A DNA stretch of 60,437 bases from Rhodospirillales bacterium. GTDB lineage: Bacteria; Pseudomonadota; Alphaproteobacteria; Acetobacterales; Acetobacteraceae. The stretch lies in the NCBI GenBank assembly GCA_028869995.1, contig JAGWQN010000113.1, positions 1 to 60,437 of the forward strand, written 5' to 3'. Both the position numbers and the translations under genes were made by a program. Below are positions 15,829-24,276 of this stretch, piece by piece (the first letter of the stretch is position 1; each line of letters begins with the position of its first letter). The notes beneath the pieces are model-generated. The model was not told where the DNA came from and ran no database searches. It saw only the letters and a program-made list of their open reading frames with translations.

Positions 15829-16857
15829 ATGGAAAAGGTTCTGACTCCGGCCCGTCGCGCAGTGAGCAGGCGCGGCGCCCTCGTGCTCGGCACCGCAGCG
15901 CTGGCCGCTCCCGCCATCGCTCGCGCGCAGACCAAGTTCACCTACAAGTTCGCCAACAACGTGCCGATGACGCACCCGCTCAACATCCGCGCCAAAGCGA
16001 TGGCGGATGCGGTGGCGAAGGACACCAACGGCGCCTTCCAGGTCAAGATTTTCCCCAACAACCAGCTCGGCGGCGATACCGACATGCTGAGCCAGCTGCG
16101 TGTCGGCGGAATCCAGTTCTTCACCCTCTCTGGCCTCATTCTCTCGACCCTGGTTCCGGCGGCGTCGATCAACGGCATCGGCTTCGCGTTCCCCGACTAC
16201 GCCACGGTGTGGAAGGCGATGGACGGGCCGCTCGGCGCCTATATCCGCGGCCAGATCGCCAAGTCCGGCCTCGTCGCGATGGACAAGATCTGGGATAATG
16301 GCTTCCGCCAGACGACGTCGGCGACCAAGCCGATCAAGACCCCGCAGGACCTGGCCGGCTTCAAGATCCGCGTACCCCCTTCGCCGCTCTGGACCTCGAT
16401 GTTCAAGGCGCTCGGCGCGGCGCCCACCTCGATCAACTTCGCCGAGGTCTATTCCGCGCTGCAGACGCACCTGGTCGATGGGCAGGAAAACCCGCTCGCG
16501 ATCATCTCGGTCGCGAAGCTCTACGAGGTCCAGAAGTACTGTGCGCTCACCAACCATATGTGGGACGGCTTCTGGTTCCTCGCCAACGGCAGGGCCTGGA
16601 AGAAGCTGCCGAAGGAGATGCAGGCGGTGTTCACCCGCCACGCCAACGAGGCGGCGCAGCTGGAACGCGGCGACGTCGAGAAGCTGAACGCCGGCCTGCA
16701 ATCCGACCTCGCGGCGAAGGGCATGGTGTTCAACACCGTCGAGGCCGCGCCGTTCCGCAACAAGCTGCGCTCCGCCGGCTTCTATGCCGAGTGGCACAAG
16801 AAGTACGGCGACGCGGCCTGGCGGCTGCTCGAGAGCTCGGTGGGTAACCTCGGCTGA
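15829..16857 (+). CDS. TRAP transporter substrate-binding protein (DctP family)
   Basis: A 342-residue periplasmic solute-binding protein. A signal peptide with twin arginines (SRRGALVLG) and a hydrophobic stretch ends near AIARAQ, suggesting Tat export. The mature part starts FTYKFANNVPMTHPLN and contains the conserved Arg region FKIRVPPSPLW, which in DctP proteins binds the substrate carboxylate. AAGGAG lies 8 bases before the ATG. It is the first gene of a five-gene operon and should deliver an organic acid to the permease encoded next. Confidence 0.9.
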   Translation: MEKVLTPARRAVSRRGALVLGTAALAAPAIARAQTKFTYKFANNVPMTHPLNIRAKAMADAVAKDTNGAFQVKIFPNNQLGGDTDMLSQLRVGGIQFFTLSGLILSTLVPAASINGIGFAFPDYATVWKAMDGPLGAYIRGQIAKSGLVAMDKIWDNGFRQTTSATKPIKTPQDLAGFKIRVPPSPLWTSMFKALGAAPTSINFAEVYSALQTHLVDGQENPLAIISVAKLYEVQKYCALTNHMWDGFWFLANGRAWKKLPKEMQAVFTRHANEAAQLERGDVEKLNAGLQSDLAAKGMVFNTVEAAPFRNKLRSAGFYAEWHKKYGDAAWRLLESSVGNLG

Positions 16858-16882
16858 CCTCGGGCGTGGGGAAGGCGATGCC

Positions 16883-18718
16883 ATGAGCGTATCGGCGGTG
16901 CCGTGGCGCGACCCGCTCGGCGCCGTCGATGACGTCCTCGGCAGGGGCCTGGAGCTGGCATCGGCGGGGCTCGTGCTGGCCGAGATCCTGTTGCTGCTGG
17001 CCGGCGTCATCGCGCGCTACGTGTTCAACCGACCGCTTGTCTGGTCGGACGAGCTGGCGTCGATGCTGTTCCTCTGGCTCGGCATGCTCGGGGCGGCGAT
17101 CGCGCTGCGCCGGGCGGAGCACATGCGCATGACCGCCCTGGTCTCGCGCGCGGGTCCGCGGTGGCGTCCGTTGCTCGATGCGGTGGCGCTCGCGGCGTCG
17201 GTGCTGTTTCTGGCGCTGCTGCTGGGCCCCGCCTTCGACTATGCGAACGAGCAGGCGGCGATCACCACGCCGGCGATGCAGATCTCCGATGCCTGGCGGG
17301 CCGGGGCGCTGCCCGCGGGCACGCTGGTCATGTTGCTGGTGGCGCTGCTGCGGCTGCTGCGGTGTGGGCGCGCGGGTGTTGCCGCGTTGCTGGGGGCCGT
17401 CGTTGTCGCTGGCGCCTTCGCCCTCGCGGGTCCGGTCTTCCCGGGGCTCGGGAACCTCAACCTCCTGATCTTCTTCGTGGGGGTCGTGGCCGCGCTGGTG
17501 TTCGCCGGAGTGCCGATTGCCTTCGCCTTCGGGCTCGCCGCCTTTTCTTACCTGGCTCTCGCCGCCGACACGCCGCTTGCGATCCTGGTCGGGCGCATGG
17601 ACGAGGGGATGTCGAGCCTCATTCTGCTGGCCGTGCCGCTGTTCGTCTTTCTCGGGCTGCTGATCGAGATGACCGGCATGGCCCGTGCCATGGTGACGTT
17701 CCTGGCCGGCCTGCTCGGGCATGTGCGCGGCGGCATGCACTACGTGCTGGTCGCCGGCATGTATCTCGTCTCCGGCATCTCCGGCTCCAAGGCGGCCGAC
17801 ATGGCGGCGATCGCCCCGGTGCTGTTCCCGGAAATGCGCGCCCGTGGCGCCGATGCGGGCGATCTGGTCGCACTCCTTGCAGCGACCGGCGCGCAGACCG
17901 AGACGGTGCCGCCGAGCCTCGTGCTGATCACCATCGGCTCGGTGACCGGCGTTTCGATTGCGGCGCTTTTCAATGGCGGGCTGCTGCCGGGGCTTGTCGT
18001 CGCGATCCTGCTCTGTGGCGTCGTCTGGTACCGCCGACGCGGCGATACGCCGTTGCCGCGCACGCCGCGCGCGCAGGTGCTGCGCTCCTTCGTCGTCGCG
18101 CTGCCCGCGCTGGTGCTGCCCTTCCTGATCCGCTTCACGGTCATGGACGGCATCGCGACGGCAACCGAGGTCTCCACGGTCGGGATCGCCTATGCGACGC
18201 TCGCCGGCCTGCTGCTGTATCGTCGTTTCGACTGGCAGCGCCTGGTGCCGATGCTGGTCGAGACGGCATCGCTCTCGGGTGCCATCCTGATGATCATCGG
18301 CACCGCGACGGGCATGGCCTGGGGCCTAACGCAATCGGGCTTCTCGCAATCGCTGGCATTGGCGATGCGCGGGCTTCCCGGCGGCCACGACACGTTCCTC
18401 GCGGCCTCGATCGTCATCTTCATCGTACTCGGCTCGGTGCTCGAAGGGATTCCGGCGATGGTGCTGTTCGGCCCGCTGCTGTTCCCGATCGCGCGCGAGG
18501 TCGGGATCAACGAGGTGCACTACGCGATGGTGGTCATCCTCTCGATGGGGATCGGGCTGTTCGCGCCGCCCTTCGGCGTCGGCTACTATACGGCCTGCGC
18601 GATCGGACGGGTCGATCCGGACCGGGGGATGCGCGCGATCGCCCCCTACCTCATCACCCTCCTGGTCGGTACGCTGGTGATTGCCTTCATGCCATGGATC
18701 TCCACGGGCCTTCTGTGA
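16883..18718 (+). CDS. TRAP transporter fused small and large permease (DctQ-DctM)
   Basis: A 611-residue membrane protein. Residues 1-175 are the DctQ part with four helices and the conserved YVFNRPLVWSDELASMLFLWLG segment. Residues from about 190 on are the DctM part with some 12 helices, including VPLFVFLGLLIEMTGMA and GSKAADMAAIAPVLFPEM. Such Q-M fusions are common in TRAP systems. The stop codon overlaps the CoA ligase start by one base (TGATG), implying coupling of import and activation. Confidence 0.9.
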   Translation: MSVSAVPWRDPLGAVDDVLGRGLELASAGLVLAEILLLLAGVIARYVFNRPLVWSDELASMLFLWLGMLGAAIALRRAEHMRMTALVSRAGPRWRPLLDAVALAASVLFLALLLGPAFDYANEQAAITTPAMQISDAWRAGALPAGTLVMLLVALLRLLRCGRAGVAALLGAVVVAGAFALAGPVFPGLGNLNLLIFFVGVVAALVFAGVPIAFAFGLAAFSYLALAADTPLAILVGRMDEGMSSLILLAVPLFVFLGLLIEMTGMARAMVTFLAGLLGHVRGGMHYVLVAGMYLVSGISGSKAADMAAIAPVLFPEMRARGADAGDLVALLAATGAQTETVPPSLVLITIGSVTGVSIAALFNGGLLPGLVVAILLCGVVWYRRRGDTPLPRTPRAQVLRSFVVALPALVLPFLIRFTVMDGIATATEVSTVGIAYATLAGLLLYRRFDWQRLVPMLVETASLSGAILMIIGTATGMAWGLTQSGFSQSLALAMRGLPGGHDTFLAASIVIFIVLGSVLEGIPAMVLFGPLLFPIAREVGINEVHYAMVVILSMGIGLFAPPFGVGYYTACAIGRVDPDRGMRAIAPYLITLLVGTLVIAFMPWISTGLL

Positions 18719-20331
18719 TGCAAGCTCCGCGCGGCGGTGTCGTGCCGATATCGAAACGTGTGATGAACCTCGCGCACATGCCGCGCGCGGCGGCGCGCCG
18801 GCACGGCGACGAGCCGGCGCTGATCTGGGGGGAACAGCAATGGACCTGGGCGCAGTTCGAGTCGCGCATTGCGGCGCTGGCCGCCGGGCTTGCGGCGCTC
18901 GGCCTCGCGAAGGGGGAGCGCGTGCTGGTGCAGTCCCGCAACTGCAACCAGATGCTCGAGGCGATGTTCGCCTGCTTTCGGATCGGCGCTGTCTATGTGC
19001 CAACGAATTTCCGCCAGACGCCGGATGAGGTTGCAGGCCTCGCCCGCACCGCCGGCGTGACGGCGATGATTTCCCAGCAGGAGTTCGCGGGGCACGTTGC
19101 GGCGGTGCGCGCCGCCGTGGCTCCGCGCGTCATCCTGGCGATCGGCGAGGCCGGCTTTGGCGAGGATGTCGATGCCGTGATCGCCCGCCATCGGGGCGAT
19201 CCATCGCCGCTTGCCGATGTCGAGCATGACGACCCCTGCTGGTTTTTTTTCACCTCCGGCACGACGGGAAAGCCCAAGGCGGCGGTTCTGACGCACGGGC
19301 AGATGGGCTTCGTCGTCACCTCCCATCTCTGCGACCTGATGCCCGCAACGACGCACCGCGACGCCTCGCTGGTGCTGGCGCCGCTGTCGCATGGCGCGGG
19401 TGTCCATGCGCTTGCGCAGGTCGCGCGCGGCGCGCGGACAGTGATGCTCGCTTCCGACCGGCTGGATGTGGAAGAGGCGTGGTCCCTGGTCGAGCGCTGG
19501 CGCATCACCAACATGTTCACCGTGCCGACGATCGTGAAGCTGCTCGTCGAGCATCCGGCGGTCGACCGATACGATCACGGCTCGTTGCGCTACGTCATCT
19601 ACGCCGGCGCGCCGATGTACCGTGAGGATCAGAAGCGCGCCCTGGCCAAGCTGGGAAAGGTGCTGGTTCAGTATTTTGGCCTCGGTGAGGTAACCGGCAA
19701 CATTACCGTTCTTCCATCGGAATGGCATGAGGCCGAGGATGGCCCGCGGGCACGCATCGGCACGTGCGGGTTTGAGCGCACGGCCATGCAGGTCTCGATC
19801 CAGGGCGATGACGGACACGAGGTGCCGCCCGGCGAGACCGGCGAGATCTGCGTGTGCGGGCCCGCCGTCTTTGCCGGCTATTTCGATAACCCTGAGGCGA
19901 ACGAGAAAGCTTTTCGGAATGGCTGGTTCCGCACCGGCGACCTCGGCCACATGGACGCGCAGGGCTTCGTCTATATCACCGGCCGCGCCTCGGACATGTA
20001 CATCTCGGGCGGCTCGAACATTCATCCGCGCGAGGTCGAGGAAAAGCTGCTGACCCATCCGGCGATCCAGGAATGCGCGGTCTTCGGTGTTCCGGATCCA
20101 ACATGGGGCGAAGTGGGTGTCGCCGTCTGCGTGCTGCGTGAGGGGCAGGAGCTCGATGCGACGAGCCTGCTTGCCTGGCTCGGCGACAAGATCACGCGCT
20201 ACAAGCTGCCGCGTCGGGTGGAATTCTGGGATTCGCTGCCGAAATCCGGCTACGGCAAGCTGGTCAAGAAAGATATCCGGGCCGAGCTGTCTCGTCGCGA
20301 CACGATCGCCGGGAGCGGGCGGCGTGCCTGA
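18718..20331 (+). CDS. AMP-dependent acyl-CoA synthetase/ligase
   Basis: A 537-residue ANL-superfamily enzyme. The P-loop is FFTSGTTGKPKAAVLTHG. The motif after the acyl pocket reads QYFGLGEV where many members have YGxTE. GWFRTGDLGHMD holds the ribose-binding Asp, and the C-terminal catalytic Lys lies in PKSGYGKLVKK. It should activate a carboxylic acid to its CoA thioester via an acyl-adenylate. The substrate is presumably the acid brought in by the TRAP system; its identity is not deducible. Confidence 0.87.
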   Translation: MQAPRGGVVPISKRVMNLAHMPRAAARRHGDEPALIWGEQQWTWAQFESRIAALAAGLAALGLAKGERVLVQSRNCNQMLEAMFACFRIGAVYVPTNFRQTPDEVAGLARTAGVTAMISQQEFAGHVAAVRAAVAPRVILAIGEAGFGEDVDAVIARHRGDPSPLADVEHDDPCWFFFTSGTTGKPKAAVLTHGQMGFVVTSHLCDLMPATTHRDASLVLAPLSHGAGVHALAQVARGARTVMLASDRLDVEEAWSLVERWRITNMFTVPTIVKLLVEHPAVDRYDHGSLRYVIYAGAPMYREDQKRALAKLGKVLVQYFGLGEVTGNITVLPSEWHEAEDGPRARIGTCGFERTAMQVSIQGDDGHEVPPGETGEICVCGPAVFAGYFDNPEANEKAFRNGWFRTGDLGHMDAQGFVYITGRASDMYISGGSNIHPREVEEKLLTHPAIQECAVFGVPDPTWGEVGVAVCVLREGQELDATSLLAWLGDKITRYKLPRRVEFWDSLPKSGYGKLVKKDIRAELSRRDTIAGSGRRA

Positions 20332-21169
20332 GCGCTTCATCCGCCAGCCGGGTCTTCCAGGACCGCGGAGGATCGCGGCGGTCAGCGCCGGTGCCATCCC
20401 GGTGGAGGCCGAGATCCACGCCGGCGGCCGCCTGCTTGACGCGATCGCGGAACTCATCACCGGGTGCGGCGGCGAATCCGCCTGCCTGACACTGACCGGT
20501 GGCGGTTTGGGGCCTTTCGGATACGTCATTCCCGCGCTGTCGCCCGATGCGAGGCATGCCGCCTTTTACAGCGCGCCGCGCCGCCCGCCCGGCGTCAGCC
20601 GGCTCGAAACGGGCGCCATCACGCTTGGCTGGCGCGACGGCAGTCCCTTCTTCCACAGCCATGCCCTCTGGACCGAAGCCGACGGCACGCGCGGATGCGG
20701 CCACGTGCTGCCCGAAGAGACCTTCGTTGCGGAAACGATTCGGGCGAGCGGTGTGGCGATCATCGGCGCGCGTTTCGAGGCCATGCAGGACGAGGAGACG
20801 GGCTTCCGGCTGTTCTCCCCGGTCGCGACCTCGACGCCGCTCCGCAAGGGTGCGAAGCCCGGCGTCGCGCTGCGTCTGGCTCCCAACCAGGACCTGGTGC
20901 GGACGCTGGAAACCGTGGCGCTGACAGCGCGCCTCGGCGAGGCTGCGGTGCGGGGTGGCGTTGCCAGCACCATCGGCGCGCGCTTCGCCGACGCGCCACC
21001 GATCCCTGGCTTTGCCACCGAGTTGCTGGTGACCCGCGGCACCGTTGGCGCCGCGTCTGCTATCGAGATCGCGATCGTGGATCTCGACGGCACGATCGGC
21101 CAGGGGCGGCTCGTTGCCGGCGATAACCCGGTGCTGATGACATTCGAGGGCTTTCTAGAAGCTCTCTGA
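20324..21169 (+). CDS. PPC/DUF296-domain protein with two tandem halves
   Basis: A 281-residue protein with a GTG start at 20324, overlapping the ligase stop by eight bases. The first half has the PPC-fold signature GGGLGPFGYVIPALS and the His-rich HSHALWTEADGTRGCGHVLPEE, like the metal-binding site of prokaryotic PPC trimers. The second half (GGVASTIGARF, GFATELLVTRGTVG) looks like a diverged repeat. Bacterial PPC proteins have no firmly assigned reaction. Its location inside a TRAP/CoA-ligase operon argues for a catabolic rather than a DNA-binding role. Confidence 0.7.
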   Translation: MPERFIRQPGLPGPRRIAAVSAGAIPVEAEIHAGGRLLDAIAELITGCGGESACLTLTGGGLGPFGYVIPALSPDARHAAFYSAPRRPPGVSRLETGAITLGWRDGSPFFHSHALWTEADGTRGCGHVLPEETFVAETIRASGVAIIGARFEAMQDEETGFRLFSPVATSTPLRKGAKPGVALRLAPNQDLVRTLETVALTARLGEAAVRGGVASTIGARFADAPPIPGFATELLVTRGTVGAASAIEIAIVDLDGTIGQGRLVAGDNPVLMTFEGFLEAL

Positions 21170-21179
21170 GAGGGGAACG

Positions 21180-21758
21180 ATGGACACGCCGATCAGCCGC
21201 TTTGCGGTTCCAGAGCTTGCCGGCATGGAGAACGATATCCGCGAGAAGATCCTCGCGGTGCAGGAAAAGGCCGGATTTGTCCCCAATATTTTCCTGGCGC
21301 TGGCGCACAGGCCCGACGAATTCCGCGCGTTCTTCGCCTATCACGACGCGTTGATGGAGCGTGACAGCGGCCTCAGCAAGGCCGATCGCGAAATGATCGT
21401 CGTCGCCACCAGCGGCGCCAACCAGTGTCTTTACTGCGTGATCGCGCACGGCGCGATCCTGCGTATCCGCGCCCGCGCACCGCGGATCGCCGACCAGGTG
21501 GCGACCAACTGGCGCAAGGCCGAGATCACGCAACGTCAGCGCGCGATGCTCGAATTCGCGATGCGGGTCTCGCAGGAGGCCGAGACGGTGAGCGATGCCG
21601 ACATCGCGGCGCTGGAGGCGCATGGCTTCAGCCGCGACGATGCCTGGGACATCGGAGCGATCGCCGCTTTCTTCGCGATGTCGAACCGTCTCGCCAACCT
21701 GATGAGCCTCAGGCCGAATGATGAGTTCTACCTGATGGGACGCCTGCCGAAATCGTGA
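21180..21758 (+). CDS. AhpD/carboxymuconolactone-decarboxylase-like, peroxidase-related protein
   Basis: A 192-residue all-helical protein of the AhpD-like fold. The redox motif CLYCVIAHG (CxxC with a downstream His) lies in the conserved helix; in AhpD this motif relays electrons to peroxiredoxins. A GAGAGGGG ribosome site precedes the ATG. It is the last gene of the TRAP operon, 10 bases after the PPC gene. It might detoxify peroxides formed in the pathway or act as a decarboxylase-like enzyme; neither can be decided from sequence. Confidence 0.78.
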   Translation: MDTPISRFAVPELAGMENDIREKILAVQEKAGFVPNIFLALAHRPDEFRAFFAYHDALMERDSGLSKADREMIVVATSGANQCLYCVIAHGAILRIRARAPRIADQVATNWRKAEITQRQRAMLEFAMRVSQEAETVSDADIAALEAHGFSRDDAWDIGAIAAFFAMSNRLANLMSLRPNDEFYLMGRLPKS

Positions 21759-21780
21759 TGCCGCGACGGCGGTCTCCCTC

Positions 21781-23193
21781 CTATGCGGGGATCGCCGCGA
21801 TGGCTCGACCGAGGGTCTCGACGATGCGGTCGCATTCCGCGCGGGTGACCACCAGCGGCGGGCAGATCGCGACCACGGTGCCCCAGCGGCTACCCGCGCC
21901 GGCACGACCGACGATCAGGCCGGCGGCCTTGCAGGCGTCGATCACGCCGTTCATCGTTGCGTTGTCGAGCTGTTCCTTGGTTGTCTTGTCCTTCACCAGT
22001 TCGACGCCGCAGAGGAGACCCTTGCCGCGCACGTCGCCGACGTTGCGGTGCTTCAGCAGGCCGCGCAGCCCGTCCATGAGATAGGCGCCGGTCTCCGCTG
22101 CGCGCTCGGCCAGCTTCTCCTGCATCATGATCTCGATGTTGCGCTGCGCGACAGCGGCCGCTGCGGGATGGCCGCCATAGGTGTTCACCTGCACCACCTG
22201 GCGGTTGGAATCGGGCTCGCCGAGGAAGCTGTCGAAGACGTGGTTGCGCACCACGGTCGCCGCGATCGGCAGATAGGCGCTCGAGATTCCCTTGGCGATG
22301 GCGACGATGTCGGGTTTCACGCCGTAGTGCTGGTGCGCGAACATCTTCCCGGTGCGGCCAAATCCGTTGATCACCTCATCGACGTGCAGGAGAATGCCAT
22401 AGCGGCGACAGATCGCCTCGACCGCGGGCAGATATTCATCCGGCGGAACGGCGATGCCGACGCCGCTCATCACCGGCTCGACGATCACCTCGGCGACACT
22501 TTCCGGTCCTTCGCCGAGGATGGTCGATTCCAGGTTCTTCACGCACGCCATGCCACAGGAGGGATAGCTGAGGCCGAACGGGCAGCGGTAGCAGGTCGGC
22601 GGCGCCACGTGCACGAAATCGCCGGAGTAGGGCTCGAACTTTCCCTTGCGCTCGCCCATGCCGCCGGCATCGAGCGTCGCCAGGGTGGTGCCGTGATAGG
22701 CGTAGTAGCGGCTGATGGTCTTGAAGCGGAACTGGCCCGGATGTTCCTGCTTGGCCCATTGGCGCGCGATCTTGAAGCCGGCTTCGTTGGCCTCCGAGCC
22801 CGAGTTGACGAAATAGACATGGGTGTCGCCGCCCATCAGCGTGTTGATCGTGGCCGCGAGCTCAGAGGCCGGCTCGTTCATCGCCGTGTGCGGGAAATAG
22901 GCGAGCCGTTCCATCTGTTCCGCGGCGACCTGGGCGAGTTCGTGGCGCCCATAGCCGATGTTGACGCACCAGAGGCCGGCCATCGCGTCGAGATACTCGG
23001 TGCCGTCGGCGTCGCGGATGGTCGAGCCGCTGCCGCCGGCCACCACCATCTGCTTCTTCTCGAGCGCGCGGTGCTGGACGATCGGGTGCAGGACGTTGGC
23101 AAGATCCTGCTCGACGATGGCGCGACGGATGGCGGGGTCGGGGGCGTTGGTGATCGACATGAGGACCTCGGCGGTTGCTTGGGCGGACGCCAT
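21781..23193 (-). CDS. Class III (omega-type) aminotransferase, taurine-pyruvate-like
   Basis: A 470-residue PLP enzyme of the class III family. Seen are NSGSEANEAGFKIARQW (phosphate site), YYAYHGTT, LLHVDEVINGFGRTGKMFA (the Asp paired with the pyridine N), the Schiff-base Lys in DIVAIAKGISSAYLPI and TYGGHPAA. A Cys cluster, CYRCPFGLSYPSCGMAC, is unusual and also occurs in some taurine-pyruvate aminotransferases. A second ATG at 23160 is an equally possible start. It converges on the TRAP operon and diverges from the FAA hydrolase. Amino donors could be taurine, beta-alanine or another amine. Confidence 0.83.
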   Translation of the reverse strand: MASAQATAEVLMSITNAPDPAIRRAIVEQDLANVLHPIVQHRALEKKQMVVAGGSGSTIRDADGTEYLDAMAGLWCVNIGYGRHELAQVAAEQMERLAYFPHTAMNEPASELAATINTLMGGDTHVYFVNSGSEANEAGFKIARQWAKQEHPGQFRFKTISRYYAYHGTTLATLDAGGMGERKGKFEPYSGDFVHVAPPTCYRCPFGLSYPSCGMACVKNLESTILGEGPESVAEVIVEPVMSGVGIAVPPDEYLPAVEAICRRYGILLHVDEVINGFGRTGKMFAHQHYGVKPDIVAIAKGISSAYLPIAATVVRNHVFDSFLGEPDSNRQVVQVNTYGGHPAAAAVAQRNIEIMMQEKLAERAAETGAYLMDGLRGLLKHRNVGDVRGKGLLCGVELVKDKTTKEQLDNATMNGVIDACKAAGLIVGRAGAGSRWGTVVAICPPLVVTRAECDRIVETLGRAIAAIPA

Positions 23194-23309
23194 CACAAAT
23201 TCGTCGGGCGGGCAAACGCCACCGTGCCGGACGCGGGCAGACCGCTTCGCCCGATTGACAATGCAATTCCACCCCATACGGTCGCGCCCGCAACAAGACG
23301 GGGTCCAAC

Positions 23310-24212
23310 ATGGCGAACCCAACCTGGTCGCTCACCACCATCGCCGCCGCGGGCGGGCCGCTCGCCTGCGTCGAACTCGCAGGCAGGCTCTACCGCCTGG
23401 AAACGTCCCTCGGCCGCGCGGGGCTGGCCGGCATGAACAGCGTGGCCGCCTTGTTCGCGGACTGGCCGCGGGCCGCGGCCGCGCTCGATGCGCTGCGCCC
23501 CGATCCCACGGACGAGGTGCAAGAGGCCCCGCGGCTCGCGCCGCTTCTCTATCCCGGCAAGATCCTCTGCGCGGGCGCCAACTACTATGACCACTGCGCG
23601 GAGATGGGCGTCGCCGACCTGCGCAAGGAGGCTCAGCGCCTGTTCTTCTTCATGAAGCCGCCCCGCAATGCCGTGGTCGGCGGCGGGGCCACTGTCCGCA
23701 AGCCGCTCGATACCAAGGCGATGGACTGGGAGGTCGAGCTTGCCGCCGTCATCGGCCGCACGGCACGAGCGGTCTCAGCCGAGGAGGCGCTGGCGCACGT
23801 CGCCGCCTATACGGTGGCGATCGACTTCTCCGCCCGCGACCTCAATCGCGCGCCGGACACCTTCTACAAACTCGACTGGGTCGCGGGAAAGGCGCACGAC
23901 ACGTGCTGCCCGATGGGCCCGCGCCTGGTGCCGGCCGCTGCCATCGGCGACCCGCAGGACCTGGCGCTCAGGCTCAGCGTCAATGGCGCGGTGAAGCAGG
24001 ATGCCCGCACCTCGGGCATGATCTTTTCCATCGCCGAGCAGATCGCGACCGCGTCGCGCATCATGACGCTCGACCCGGGCGACGTGATTCTGACCGGCAC
24101 GCCCGCCGGTGTGGGCGCGCCGAAGGGCACGTTCCTGGCCGTGGGCGATCGCGTCGTGGCGGAGATCGAGAAGATCGGCACGCTCGACGTCACGATCGTC
24201 GAGGGGGCCTGA
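23310..24212 (+). CDS. Fumarylacetoacetate hydrolase (FAH) family protein
   Basis: A 300-residue FAH-fold protein. The metal-binding acids are visible in MDWEVELAAVIG and AIDFSARDLNR, and ILCAGANYYDHCAEMG supplies the catalytic His. The end, VILTGTPAGVG, closes the active site. FAH-family enzymes hydrolyse or decarboxylate 2-oxo acids in catabolism of aromatic compounds, catechol and sugars. The start codon is 116 bases from the divergent aminotransferase, suggesting shared regulation. The product is unassigned beyond the family. Confidence 0.87.
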   Translation: MANPTWSLTTIAAAGGPLACVELAGRLYRLETSLGRAGLAGMNSVAALFADWPRAAAALDALRPDPTDEVQEAPRLAPLLYPGKILCAGANYYDHCAEMGVADLRKEAQRLFFFMKPPRNAVVGGGATVRKPLDTKAMDWEVELAAVIGRTARAVSAEEALAHVAAYTVAIDFSARDLNRAPDTFYKLDWVAGKAHDTCCPMGPRLVPAAAIGDPQDLALRLSVNGAVKQDARTSGMIFSIAEQIATASRIMTLDPGDVILTGTPAGVGAPKGTFLAVGDRVVAEIEKIGTLDVTIVEGA

Positions 24213-24220
24213 AACGGCAA

Positions 24221-24249
24221 CGCCGGACCAGGGGGGGCCTGGTCCGGCG
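24221..24249. terminator. Strong 12-bp hairpin between converging genes
   Basis: CGCCGGACCAGG (24221-24232) and CCTGGTCCGGCG (24238-24249) form a perfect 12-base-pair stem with a GGGGG loop. It lies 8 bases after the FAH gene and 27 bases before the end of the converging Cyc2-like gene. It can serve both; neither side has a long T run. Confidence 0.7.
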
Positions 24250-24276
24250 CGCCTCGGGACGTTGCCCGCGCTGGGA

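Noticed and set aside
15577-17010. 477-residue minus-strand frame opposite the DctP gene
   Set aside because: It is a His/Arg-rich shadow; the plus strand has a signal peptide, a ribosome site and the DctP family motifs.
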